Shown piece after piece: positions 35,308-43,945 of a stretch of 64,000 bases of DNA (the first letter of the stretch is position 1; each line of letters starts with the position of its first letter). The DNA comes from Acetobacter oryzifermentans (GTDB taxonomy: Bacteria > Pseudomonadota > Alphaproteobacteria > Acetobacterales > Acetobacteraceae): the NCBI RefSeq assembly GCF_001628715.1, contig NZ_CP011120.1, forward strand, positions 1,600,001 through 1,664,000, read 5' to 3'. The notes under the pieces were generated by a model, which saw nothing but the letters and a program-made list of their open reading frames with translations, had not been told where the DNA came from and made no database searches. Made by a program: the position numbers and the translations under genes.

Positions 35308-36318
35308 TTATCCGGCAATATCAGTGAAATGAGCAGATAAAATGTGCCTATACTGCGTGCGCAGAAAATCTTCAGCTTGGGTTGCTGTGCCTCTGACTGC
35401 CATGCGCCCTTTAAATTCCTTTACAGACACCAGTTTCTGCACAGACATCCATTCACGCAGTTCTTCCAGAAGGGTTGAGATATAGCTCGGCCCCTGCTGC
35501 AACAGCACGGATGTCACCATCGCTATGTCACCCCCAGCCAGCAGGCATTTGGCAACATCCGTACCAGAATGCACGCCACCAGAAATGGCCAAATCAGCCT
35601 GACAATGTTCTGAAAGCAGCGCAGCCCACATCAGCGGAAGCCGTAATTCGTAAGCAGAACTGGGAATAAAATCCACCTCTGCGCTATCTGTTAAGGAACG
35701 CAACCCCGGCTCATAAAAACTGTTGAACAGAACTATACCATCCGCTCCGTTTTCCGATAATCGCTTCACCATATTGCCCAGTGAGCTGAAAAAGGGAGAA
35801 AGCTTAACGCTGACTGGAACCTTAACCTGTGCTCGTACATCCCGTAATATCTGTATGCAACGTTCTTCCACCTGCGCGCCTGTTTCATCCGGATTGGTTG
35901 GAATATGCCAAAAGTTCAGCTCTATTGCAGATGCCCCCGCCTGCTCCATATCCTTGGCAAAACGCAGCCAACCCGCTGGTGTGCAGCCATTAAGGCTGGC
36001 AATAATAGGCACGCCCGCCCTTTCTGACGCACTGCGCAACACAGCCAGCCTTCCATCCAGCGGAGAAGCATGAGGCATGACAGGAAAATACCCTGCCGCT
36101 TCTGGATGAGAGTTTTCTCCCGTTTCCCACAAAGCAGCTTCTGCCAGTTCCTGCGCTCGAATGTCTTCCTCAAACACAGAGGCCATAACAATGGCAGAAG
36201 CCCCGGCATCTGCCACGCGCAAAATGCCTTCCAGATCTGCCGTTAACGGAGATGCAGAAGCTACAACGGGATGGGCCAATTCCAGCCCAAGATAGTGTGT
36301 ACGAATATCCATGACCAT
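35308..36318 (-). CDS. Dihydroorotate dehydrogenase-like flavoprotein
   Basis: 336 residues with an FMN-binding TIM barrel. The start MDIRTHYLGLELAHPVVASASPLT, NGCTPAGWLRFAKDMEQAGASAIELNFW near 115, KVPVSVKLSPFFSSLGN near 170, and ISGGVHSGTDVAKCLLAGGDIAMVTS near 270 match class 1 DHOD relatives. It is the 'DHOD-like' group found next to pyruvate:ferredoxin oxidoreductase genes and is unlikely to be the pyrimidine enzyme. Substrate unknown. ATG 36318 has GGGAG upstream; ATG 36312 is the alternative. Third gene of the nifJ operon. Confidence 0.82.
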   Translation of the reverse strand: MVMDIRTHYLGLELAHPVVASASPLTADLEGILRVADAGASAIVMASVFEEDIRAQELAEAALWETGENSHPEAAGYFPVMPHASPLDGRLAVLRSASERAGVPIIASLNGCTPAGWLRFAKDMEQAGASAIELNFWHIPTNPDETGAQVEERCIQILRDVRAQVKVPVSVKLSPFFSSLGNMVKRLSENGADGIVLFNSFYEPGLRSLTDSAEVDFIPSSAYELRLPLMWAALLSEHCQADLAISGGVHSGTDVAKCLLAGGDIAMVTSVLLQQGPSYISTLLEELREWMSVQKLVSVKEFKGRMAVRGTATQAEDFLRTQYRHILSAHFTDIAG

Positions 36319-36335
36319 AATGCTCCCGTATCGCC

Positions 36336-39300
36336 TCAGTTCACATCTTCCCAATGCGGAAGGAAGCGGCTGCCATCACGTGCAGCCATATCTTCGTAAA
36401 TCCGGTAGCGCTCATTGGCTGCCGCCTGCGCCTGATGCAACAAATGCGCGGCACTTTGTGGATGCGTGCGAGTAAGCGTTTTGTAGCGCAGTTCCCGATA
36501 CGCATAATCTTCCAATGGAATACGTGGGCGGGTTGAATCAAGCCGGAACGGATTAAGCCCACTTTTGCGCATGGTGGGGTCAAACCGGAACAACGGCCAA
36601 TACCCCGATGCCACGGCACGTGCCTGTTGCTTCATACCTGTGCGCATATCTATGCCATGTGCAATACACTGCGAATACGCCAGGATAAGAGATGGCCCTT
36701 CATACGCTTCTGCTTCTCGCATTGCGATAATAGCCTGCTCCGGATTAGCCCCTAGTGCAATTTGGGCCACATACACATTGCCGTAAGCAATGGTCTGCAA
36801 GGCCAGATCCTTCCGCGGCACACGTTTGCCACCTGCCGCAAATTTGGCAGAGGCGCCCAACGGTGTTGCTTTGGAGGATTGCCCACCCGTGTTGGAGTAC
36901 ACCTCCGTATCCAGCACAATCACGTTTACATTACGCCCTTGAGCCAACACATGGTCTAGGCCGCCGTAATCAATATCGTACGCCCAGCCATCGCCTCCAA
37001 CAATCCAGATAGAACGTCGGATTAGAAAATCTGCCACAGAAAGTAACATGGCGGCATCAGGCGTGTTTACACCCTCTAACTTGCTACGCAGCGCGCCTAC
37101 GCGCTCACGCTGTAGCGCAAATTCACTTTCTGTTATCTGGGACGCATTCAGGATAGCCGTTGCCAGATCCTGCCCCACGACCTGAGCCTGTTTTTGCAAC
37201 AACTGCCGTGCCAAAGATTCCTGCTTATCTGCGGCCAGACGAAAGCCAAGGCCAAATTCTGCATTGTCTTCAAACAGGGAGTTCGACCAAGCAACCCCAC
37301 GCCCCTGGGCGTTGGATTTCCATGCATGTGCTGGAGTATTTCCCGCATAAATGGCCGAACAACCTGTGGCGTTGGCAATCTGCAACCTATCTCCAAACAG
37401 TTGAGAGATCAGTTTCAGGTAAGGTGTTTCACCACATCCTGCGCATGCTCCGCTGAATTCGAATAGAGGTTCCAAAAACTGCACGCCGCGTACGTTGGCT
37501 TCGTTAATGGCTGCCCGGTTTACTTCTGGAAGGTGTTCAAAAAACGCAATATTCCCACGTTCTTGTTCCAGAATAGGCAATTTTTCTCCCATGTTGATGG
37601 CACGCGTTTTACCATCTGGGCTAATTTCCGGGCAGTTTTCAACACACACACCACAGCCTGTGCAGTCTTCCACATAAAATTGGAGTGTAAAGCGGGCATC
37701 TGGATAACCACGAGCATTCACCGGAGCAGATTTGAAGCTTGCTGGAGCGCCTGTCAGATCCTTGTCTTCGTAAGTTTTGGCACGAATGACACTATGGGGG
37801 CATACAATACTACACTGGCCGCACTGGATACATGTATCCGGGTTCCAGATTGGCACCTCTACGGCAATATTTCGCTTTTCGTACTGCGTTGTACCACCGG
37901 GGAAAGTGCCATCTGCCGGAATATGACTTACAGGAATACTCTCGCCCCTGCCCGCCATAATTTCTGCAGTCACCTGCTGCACAAACAATGGCGCTGATGG
38001 AGGCACAACCGGCGGCATGGGCAATGTGCCATCAGCCTTGGCGGGCACAGCAACTTCATGCAGCGCCGCTACAGCGGCATCTACTGCACGGAAGTTAAGC
38101 TGCACAATGCTATCACCCTTTGCGCCATATGTTTTCTGAATAGACTTTTTAATTTCTGCAATAGCTTCATCAGATGGCAAAACGTTGGAGAGATGGAAGA
38201 AGCATGTTTGCAAAATAGTATTAACGCGTGGCCCCAAACCAAGCTTAAGCGCAACGTCTGATGCATCAATTACAAAAAACCGCAGTTTTTTATTAACGAT
38301 CTGATCCTGCACTTTACGCGGCAGTTGCTCCCAAACCTTATCGGCTGCATAGGGGCTGTTCAGCAGAAAAGTAGCTCCATTATTAGCAGCACCCAGAATA
38401 TCGCGCCTGAACAGAAAATCGAACTTATGGCAGGCTACAAAGTCAGCATGCCGGATAAGGTAAGGTGCCTGAATGGGAGATTTACCAAACCGCAGATGAG
38501 ATGCTGTTTCTGCCCCAGATTTATGGGAATCATAATCAAAATAAGCCTGAGCATACCAGCCCGGTTTTTCGCTTAGAATTTTAACACTGTTCTTATTAGC
38601 CCCAACTGTGCCATCCGCACCAAGGCCATAAAACAGACAGCGCACTGTGCTTTCTGGTTCTATGTCAAAAGTTTCATCATATTCCAGATGAGTATGGGAA
38701 ACGTCATCTATAATCCCCACCGTAAAATGATTTTTGGGTGTGGGCTTCTTCAATTCATCAAAAACGGCTCGCGCCATAGCCGGGCTGAAATCACGCGAGG
38801 AAAGCCCATAGCGCCCACCAATTACGCGCGGCATATGCGAGAACTGGCCATTCCCCCCCCCCTCTGCCAGCACGCCCAAAATATCTGCATGCAAAGGCTC
38901 CATAGGGGCGCCGGGCTCTTTTGTCCGATCCAGCACGGCAATAGATTTTACACTTGCTGGCAAGGCTTTTAAAAAATGCTCCGCAGAAAATGGCCGGAAC
39001 AGGCGCACATGCAACGCCCCCACTTTCTCGCCATGCGCGTTCAGCCATTTTGCAGTTTCCCGCACCACTTCAGAACCAGACCCCATGGAAATAACCACAC
39101 GTTCTGCATCTGGCGCACCTGTGTAATGAAACAGATCGTATTGACGGCCTGTTAGCGATGCAAACTTATCCATAGCTTCCTGCACAATGGCAGGTACACG
39201 CTCGTAAAACGGATTAACCGCTTCTCTGGTTTGGAAATAGGTATCCGGGTTCTGCCACGTCCCGCGGATAAACGGATGTTCCGGGTTAAGCGCCCTTTGC

Positions 39301-39911
39301 CGATGCGCATGCACCAGCCGATCATCTATCATCTGGCGGATAACATTATCCGGCACCACAGAAAGGCTGTTGTATTCGTGCGAAGTGCGGAAGCCATCTG
39401 CAAAATGGATAAAAGGAATACGTGCAGCCAAAGTGGCGACCTGTGCAACCAGCGCCAGATCGTGAGATTCCTGCACAGACCCCGCACCCAGCATAGCAAA
39501 CCCTGTTGTACGGGCCGCCATGATATCCTGATGATCACCAAAAATAGAGGACGCACCCGCAGCTAATGCGCGCGCTGCCACATAGAACACAGTTGATGTG
39601 AGCTCGCCTGCAATTTTGAACATGTTGGGCAGCATGAGCATGAGACCCTGAGAGGCCGTAAAAGTTGTGGTAAGTGCCCCGGTTTGCAAAGCACCATGCA
39701 CACACCCGGCAGCGCCGCCTTCTGCCTGCATTTCCTGCACAACAGGCACTTCTCCCCAGATATTCTGCACGCCTTGGTCAGACCACGTATCTGCTAGTTC
39801 TGCCATAGGGGAAGACGGCGTAATGGGGTAAATCGCACAAACTTCGTTCACACGATAAGCAATATGCGCAACAGATGTATTGCCATCCATTGTCTGGAGT
39901 TGTTCAGCCAT
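36336..39911 (-). CDS. nifJ: Pyruvate:ferredoxin (flavodoxin) oxidoreductase
   Basis: 1191 residues in a single chain, matching the homodimeric NifJ/YdbK form. Converts pyruvate and CoA to acetyl-CoA and CO2 and reduces ferredoxin or flavodoxin. Domains: N-terminal pyrimidine-binding part with YPITPSSPMAELAD; a gamma domain; two [4Fe-4S] sites, CIQCGQCSIVCPH and CTGCGVCVENCPE (roughly 680-760); CAGCGETPYLKL near 815; and the TPP domain with GGDGWAYDIDYGGLDHV and VYSNTGGQSSKATPLGA. A G10 run on the coding strand (38853-38862) encodes EGGGN and is slippage-prone, but the frame is intact here. ATG 39911 with GGAG upstream. Confidence 0.96.
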   Translation of the reverse strand: MAEQLQTMDGNTSVAHIAYRVNEVCAIYPITPSSPMAELADTWSDQGVQNIWGEVPVVQEMQAEGGAAGCVHGALQTGALTTTFTASQGLMLMLPNMFKIAGELTSTVFYVAARALAAGASSIFGDHQDIMAARTTGFAMLGAGSVQESHDLALVAQVATLAARIPFIHFADGFRTSHEYNSLSVVPDNVIRQMIDDRLVHAHRQRALNPEHPFIRGTWQNPDTYFQTREAVNPFYERVPAIVQEAMDKFASLTGRQYDLFHYTGAPDAERVVISMGSGSEVVRETAKWLNAHGEKVGALHVRLFRPFSAEHFLKALPASVKSIAVLDRTKEPGAPMEPLHADILGVLAEGGGNGQFSHMPRVIGGRYGLSSRDFSPAMARAVFDELKKPTPKNHFTVGIIDDVSHTHLEYDETFDIEPESTVRCLFYGLGADGTVGANKNSVKILSEKPGWYAQAYFDYDSHKSGAETASHLRFGKSPIQAPYLIRHADFVACHKFDFLFRRDILGAANNGATFLLNSPYAADKVWEQLPRKVQDQIVNKKLRFFVIDASDVALKLGLGPRVNTILQTCFFHLSNVLPSDEAIAEIKKSIQKTYGAKGDSIVQLNFRAVDAAVAALHEVAVPAKADGTLPMPPVVPPSAPLFVQQVTAEIMAGRGESIPVSHIPADGTFPGGTTQYEKRNIAVEVPIWNPDTCIQCGQCSIVCPHSVIRAKTYEDKDLTGAPASFKSAPVNARGYPDARFTLQFYVEDCTGCGVCVENCPEISPDGKTRAINMGEKLPILEQERGNIAFFEHLPEVNRAAINEANVRGVQFLEPLFEFSGACAGCGETPYLKLISQLFGDRLQIANATGCSAIYAGNTPAHAWKSNAQGRGVAWSNSLFEDNAEFGLGFRLAADKQESLARQLLQKQAQVVGQDLATAILNASQITESEFALQRERVGALRSKLEGVNTPDAAMLLSVADFLIRRSIWIVGGDGWAYDIDYGGLDHVLAQGRNVNVIVLDTEVYSNTGGQSSKATPLGASAKFAAGGKRVPRKDLALQTIAYGNVYVAQIALGANPEQAIIAMREAEAYEGPSLILAYSQCIAHGIDMRTGMKQQARAVASGYWPLFRFDPTMRKSGLNPFRLDSTRPRIPLEDYAYRELRYKTLTRTHPQSAAHLLHQAQAAANERYRIYEDMAARDGSRFLPHWEDVN
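38853..38862 (-). repeat. G10 homopolymer inside nifJ
   Basis: Ten consecutive C on the plus strand, read as G on the coding strand, within codons for EGGGN. Change by one base would truncate NifJ about two thirds from its C-terminus. Together with the promoter tract at 41985-41997 it is a candidate contingency site. Confidence 0.8.
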
Positions 39912-39924
39912 GACATTCTCCATT

Positions 39925-41622
39925 TTATGCACGCACCTTGAAGCGTGTAGGCATAATTGGCTCACCCAAACTTCCCTTTGTTGGCGTGGCCTCTACTGGT
40001 TCAGGGTTCATCTCAATGGCATGGCAAGGGCACTGTTCTGCGCAAACTGCGCAACCGGTGCACAGATCCATCTCAACCGCATATCCCTTCCCCGGCCCTA
40101 GCCGCGTAATAGCTTGTTCGGGGCAAGAGGCATAACAATTGTCGCATTCAAAGCAATTGCCACAGGAAAGGCATCTACCGGCTTCATAACGTGCTGTTTT
40201 TTCATCCAAACCGGCGAATATTTCATCAAACCCGGCCCGTTCCGTTAAGGGGCGCTCGGGCTGCTTGCTTCGGTCTGCCTGCGCGTAATCTGGCAGGTGC
40301 AGCATATCGAATGAGACAAGCGGATGTGCCGCAGGGTGCACATAATGACGCCCGGCCAAATAAGCATCTATGGCACGTGCTGCAAGCTTGCCGTGGCCTG
40401 TTGCGGTTGTCATGGTGCGTGCGCCACCTATGCAATCTCCGCCGGCAAAAATGCCATCCTGCCCTGTTATGAGCGTTGCGGCATCTACAACAACCGTATC
40501 ACTCGTACTTATGGTGATAGCTGGCGCTGTTTTAAGCAAAGCCAGATCACTATGCTCTCCAACGGCCATAACCACTGCATCCGCTGGCAAATGTGTTGTC
40601 TGCCCCGTTGGGGTTACGCTGCCATCTGGGTTCATGGTCACTTTTTCAACTGTGACCCCATCTGCACCAAAATGGTCTGCAACGCTTAACCATTCAATTT
40701 TAACTCCTTCTGCAAAGGCTGCATCTGCTTCGCTTGGCAAGGCTTCCATGTGCTTGGGATCATAACGGAAAATCAGAACCGTATCTTTGGCGCCCAAACG
40801 TTCTGCTGTACGGGCGGCATCCATTGCCACGTTACCCCCGCCAACAATGGCAACACTGCGGCCCAACTGGGGCGTTTCACCTTTGCTCACATCATCCAGC
40901 AAGTTCACGGCATCCACCAGTTTTTTACCATCTGTTGCTGGAATATTCAGATGGTTGGCTAACTGGGCCCCTACGGCCACAAACACGGCATCAAACCCGC
41001 CTTGCTGACGCGCTTGAGAAATATCATCAACCCGCACACCACATCGCAGCGTAACGCCCGGCATAGACGTTATTCTAGCAATTTCATCTTTCAGAGGCTG
41101 TCTCGGCAACCTGTAGGCCGGGATGCCGTGCATCATCATCCCCCCCGGCTCTGCTGCGGCTTCTCGTATTTCAACCTGATGCCCTAGTCTGGCAAGATGA
41201 TAAGCGCAGGAGAGCCCTGCTGGCCCACTGCCTATAATCAGCACTTTTTTGCCCGTGGATGGAGCAGACTGAAAACGCCATCCATTCTGCACTGCCAAAT
41301 CACCCAAAAAGCGCTCTACAGCATGAATGGAAACCGCATCATCCAAACTGCCCCTGTTACACCCACCTTCGCATGGGTGGTAACAGGCTCTGCCGTGTAC
41401 TGCGGGCATCGGGTTATTTTCTGTAAGTGCGTACCATGCTTTTTCGTAATCTCCAGCCTGTGCATGTGCCAACCAACCTTGAATATCCTCCCCCGCAGGA
41501 CAGGCATGGTTACAAGGCGGCAAAAAGTGTTTGTAAACAGGTCTTTGCCATCGAGAACTCCCAACACCTCTACGTGTTGTATCCTGCATGACCTGTGTCA
41601 TGTCGTGCAGCTTTATAGTCAT
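39925..41622 (-). CDS. GltD-like FAD/NAD(P) oxidoreductase with C-terminal 2x[4Fe-4S] domain
   Basis: 565 residues. N-terminal [4Fe-4S] cysteines (CNHACP near 37 and CYHPCEGGCNRG near 80) as in the glutamate synthase small subunit; FAD motif VLIIGSGPAGLSCAYHL near 127; NAD(P) motif VAIVGGGNVAMDAARTAERLGA near 255; IFAGGDC near 395; then a ferredoxin-like tail with CLSCGNCFECDNCYASCP and CTGCAVCAEQCP. No large glutamate synthase subunit is nearby. First gene of the operon, 13 bases before nifJ, so it probably re-oxidises NifJ-reduced carriers with NAD(P). ATG 41622 has GGGAGAG upstream. Confidence 0.85.
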   Translation of the reverse strand: MTIKLHDMTQVMQDTTRRGVGSSRWQRPVYKHFLPPCNHACPAGEDIQGWLAHAQAGDYEKAWYALTENNPMPAVHGRACYHPCEGGCNRGSLDDAVSIHAVERFLGDLAVQNGWRFQSAPSTGKKVLIIGSGPAGLSCAYHLARLGHQVEIREAAAEPGGMMMHGIPAYRLPRQPLKDEIARITSMPGVTLRCGVRVDDISQARQQGGFDAVFVAVGAQLANHLNIPATDGKKLVDAVNLLDDVSKGETPQLGRSVAIVGGGNVAMDAARTAERLGAKDTVLIFRYDPKHMEALPSEADAAFAEGVKIEWLSVADHFGADGVTVEKVTMNPDGSVTPTGQTTHLPADAVVMAVGEHSDLALLKTAPAITISTSDTVVVDAATLITGQDGIFAGGDCIGGARTMTTATGHGKLAARAIDAYLAGRHYVHPAAHPLVSFDMLHLPDYAQADRSKQPERPLTERAGFDEIFAGLDEKTARYEAGRCLSCGNCFECDNCYASCPEQAITRLGPGKGYAVEMDLCTGCAVCAEQCPCHAIEMNPEPVEATPTKGSLGEPIMPTRFKVRA

Positions 41623-41808
41623 GTAGGTTCTCTCCCGACCCCGTGGCCATTTCAAAGTGGCCGTGCGCATGCAACGCACATTTACGGAACAGATTTCTGA
41701 AACACATGCGTGAACCGTAATGCGCTTTGTGCAGGAAGGCAAAAATCGAATAATCCGTCAACTTTAAATTGATGAAAATATCTTCTCATTTAAATTATTT
41801 TTCTTGCA

Positions 41809-41831
41809 AATAATTTTCATTAAAAATTATT
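41809..41831. repeat. AT-rich inverted repeat in the nifJ promoter region
   Basis: Perfect 9-bp arms AATAATTTT/AAAATTATT with a 5-base spacer, about 190-210 bases upstream of the first operon gene. It could be a TetR-type operator, but AT-rich dyads arise easily in this composition. Confidence 0.3.
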
Positions 41832-41984
41832 ATTCGACAATAATTCCTATTCATAAAGAAAATAAGAACCAAAATAGTGCTGTATTTTAAAAAATAATAA
41901 TTTGACGTATTATTCATTTTTGTTTTCCACAAAACTCATTTTCAACACTTAACTCCGAACAAGAAAACTGCAACGATGCAGGAG

Positions 41985-41997
41985 CCCCCCCCCCCCC
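41985..41997. repeat. C13 homopolymer in the nifJ operon promoter region
   Basis: Thirteen C on the plus strand (G on the operon strand), in an otherwise AT-rich gap. It lies 18-30 bases downstream of the FNR-like box in the direction of the operon, where core promoter elements would be expected if FNR activates there. Length change would shift the spacing. Confidence 0.85.
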
Positions 41998-42014
41998 TAA
42001 CGACTGCCTCTTTT

Positions 42015-42028
42015 TTGATGAACATCAC
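42015..42028. promoter_or_regulatory. FNR-like box upstream of the nifJ operon
   Basis: TTGATGAACATCAC matches TTGAT-N4-ATCAA at 9 of 10 fixed positions. It is about 390 bases from the first operon start and 280 from the TetR start, so the direction served is uncertain, but an oxygen-sensitive enzyme like NifJ is a sensible target. Confidence 0.6.
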
Positions 42029-42306
42029 ACAACGGATCATGGTCCATAATAGTTATTTAGAAACAAACTAATAATAAGAATTAAAATAATTAATGAAAAT
42101 TATATACCGATTTAATACTTAATTTATAATATTTTTTGTTTGTTTGTTCTTTTTAATGTTATATTTTTGATTGATGAAAATATTATATCCCCCTCTACAA
42201 TGTATTAAAAAATATCTCTTTTTTTAATCTTATTTTATTGCCGCTTTCAGACGGAGGAATTTTACTGTAAACAAAGAGCGAGAAGGACACTGGAGTTTGT
42301 AAAAAA

Positions 42307-42981
42307 TTGACGGAACGCCCGCAAAAGCCCGTTACCAAGGCTAAACCAACAACAACCAGACCCAAAAAGTCCTATCGCGCTTCTCAAAAACGCGAAATGA
42401 CACGCGCATTCAAGCAAGATGCCTTTGAAAGCGCGGCATGGAAAGTTTTTTCTGGCATTGGCTTAGATGCAGCAACAGTTAGAGATATTGTTGCTCTTAG
42501 CAATGTCTCTCCGGGCAGTTTCTATAATTATTACAAAACCAAAGAAGCCATTTTTGATATTATCCTCGTAAAAGTTGCGCAGCGCGTAAGAGGTGCAGCA
42601 CGCCAGGCACGGAGCGAAGAAGATAATCTGGATGCAATGCTCCAGAAAAGTCAGTGCGCAGCTTTCCGGGAACTTCTCAGTATCCATGGTGCTCCGCATT
42701 TTCTGGAGCTGAATCAGCACCATATCAGAGCCAAGCTTTTTAATATGAGTGAAACACGGGAAATGCTGGATGACCTGAAGCAGAACCTGCTCAGATTGGT
42801 CCCCATGAAAAATACATCTCCCGAACGCATGGATTTTATTGCAGCCGCTGTTTTAACAACAGCTCTGGAAGGGTTACTGTATATTGCGCGCAACCCTTTA
42901 GTTGATATTGATCAAACATCCCATCTTACAGCGGGTATGGCAGCGGCAGGTATCCGTGCTGCTGCTGCGGCTGCCGGCTAA
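42307..42981 (+). CDS. TetR/AcrR family transcription regulator
   Basis: 224 residues. A lysine-rich N-terminal tail (about 30) is followed by a TetR helix-turn-helix (about 35-80; AAWKVFSGIGLDAATVRDIVALSNVSPGSFYNYYKTKEAIFD) and a helical ligand/dimer domain to the alanine-rich C-terminus. It starts at TTG 42307; CTGGAG lies ten bases upstream and no ATG is better placed. Divergent from the nifJ operon, its probable target or neighbour in control. Ligand unknown. Confidence 0.88.
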   Translation: MTERPQKPVTKAKPTTTRPKKSYRASQKREMTRAFKQDAFESAAWKVFSGIGLDAATVRDIVALSNVSPGSFYNYYKTKEAIFDIILVKVAQRVRGAARQARSEEDNLDAMLQKSQCAAFRELLSIHGAPHFLELNQHHIRAKLFNMSETREMLDDLKQNLLRLVPMKNTSPERMDFIAAAVLTTALEGLLYIARNPLVDIDQTSHLTAGMAAAGIRAAAAAAG

Positions 42982-42990
42982 TTTTTTGTC

Positions 42991-43581
42991 TTACCCGGCA
43001 GCAGAGGTAAGATGTGTGTATAGGATAGAGCAGCCAATAAGTATAAGCGCTATCCCACCACAGATCTCTGCATAGCGGCCAATCCACACACTGGCATGCC
43101 GCCCTAGCATAACCCCTGCCGTTGCCATAACCGTGGTAACGGCACCAATAACCAAGCAGGCCGATAAAATATTCACCTGCATAACGCCTAAGCTCACCCC
43201 TACCGCTGTTGCATCTATGCTGGTTGCCAAAGCTGTTCCAACCAACCCCAACACGCCACGGCTTACAGCTTTAGGCTGTTCAACTTCAGCCGCTTCTTCT
43301 GATGCATCTTTCATTGCCAAGCGGATCATGTTGCCGCCAATACCGCAGAGCAGTGCAAAGGCTATCCAATGGTCTACTGCGGCAATCCACGTGCTTAAAG
43401 CTAACCCCAGCACCCAACCCACAACAGGTGTAATGGCCTCAAAAAACCCGAACACAGCACCAATACGCAGGGCATCATTCCAACGTGCGTGTTTAACACT
43501 GGCCCCTTTGCCAACCGCAGCAGCAAAAGCATCCACAGAAAGAGAAAGCCCCAAAACGCCAAGTGTAAAAATACCAGTCAT
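42991..43581 (-). CDS. mntP: Manganese efflux pump MntP
   Basis: 196 residues, six helices. Exports Mn2+. Seen: GVLGLSLSVDAFAAAVGKGA near the N-terminus (the conserved D-A-F-A motif) and the inverted second copy TALATSIDATAVGVSLG near 115, with two acidic positions in the membrane. ATG 43581 matches the family length (about 190); the frame open to 43878 crosses the riboswitch and is rejected. Upstream lies a yybP-ykoY Mn2+ riboswitch, which supports the assignment strongly. Confidence 0.93.
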   Translation of the reverse strand: MTGIFTLGVLGLSLSVDAFAAAVGKGASVKHARWNDALRIGAVFGFFEAITPVVGWVLGLALSTWIAAVDHWIAFALLCGIGGNMIRLAMKDASEEAAEVEQPKAVSRGVLGLVGTALATSIDATAVGVSLGVMQVNILSACLVIGAVTTVMATAGVMLGRHASVWIGRYAEICGGIALILIGCSILYTHLTSAAG

Positions 43582-43945
43582 GAGCTTGTCCAAGGGCCGC
43601 AAAACGCAAAACAGCACGCACCGCCCCCCGGCCACAGTTGAGGCAATGATGCCGTTGGTCTTGCTGGGCGTTTTTTCTAAAACGCTGTCTCCGCCATGGC
43701 CTGCTGGCCAAGTGTGTTGACGAAGACCCCTCTGCAACAGAGGGTGGCTACTCCCCAATGAACGGGGCCTCTGTATCAATATCGCCGACATTCCGCAAGA
43801 GCCTGAAAAACCGAAGGCTTTCACGCAACATATGAAGCATTCATGATAATTCGAAATAAGAAGGTGAACGCTGGGCAAAAATAGCCGTTAGTATGCTGAA
43901 GCTAAATTCTGCGTGACATAAACTCGATAAAAAGGACAAAACACT
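43582..43945. other. Gap between mntP and gst
   Basis: 364 bases: mntP leader with the riboswitch, then about 170 bases shared by two divergent promoters. No other element was recognised. Confidence 0.5.
43685..43775 (-). promoter_or_regulatory. yybP-ykoY (manganese) riboswitch
   Basis: On the minus strand the conserved GGGGAGTAGCC (43756-43746) is followed by a hairpin (CCCTCTGTTGCAGAGGG) and then CGTCAAC, ACTTGGCC and GGCCATGGCGGAGAC (43701-43687), the linked halves of the L1/L3 Mn2+ site. A GCGTTTT/AAAACGC hairpin directly downstream may be the expression platform. About 100 bases remain before the mntP ATG. Ends are approximate. Confidence 0.8.

Larger units (their letters stand above)
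41623..42306. other. Divergent promoter region of the nifJ operon and a TetR gene
   Basis: 684 bases, mostly very AT-rich, with no gene. It contains an inverted repeat AATAATTTT/AAAATTATT (41809-41831), a run of 13 C (41985-41997) and an FNR-like box (42015-42028). The open frame reaching 41742 lacks a ribosome site. Confidence 0.6.

Noticed and set aside
39925..41622. Glutamate synthase small subunit (gltD) proper
   Set aside because: The core resembles GltD, but a ferredoxin tail is present, no gltB is adjacent, and the operon is for pyruvate breakdown.
41623..41742. N-terminal extension of the GltD-like protein
   Set aside because: The frame is open but has no ribosome site; ATG 41622 follows GGGAGAG and gives a family-like start.
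43582..43878. Long N-terminal extension of MntP
   Set aside because: It translates the riboswitch; MntP proteins are about 190 residues.
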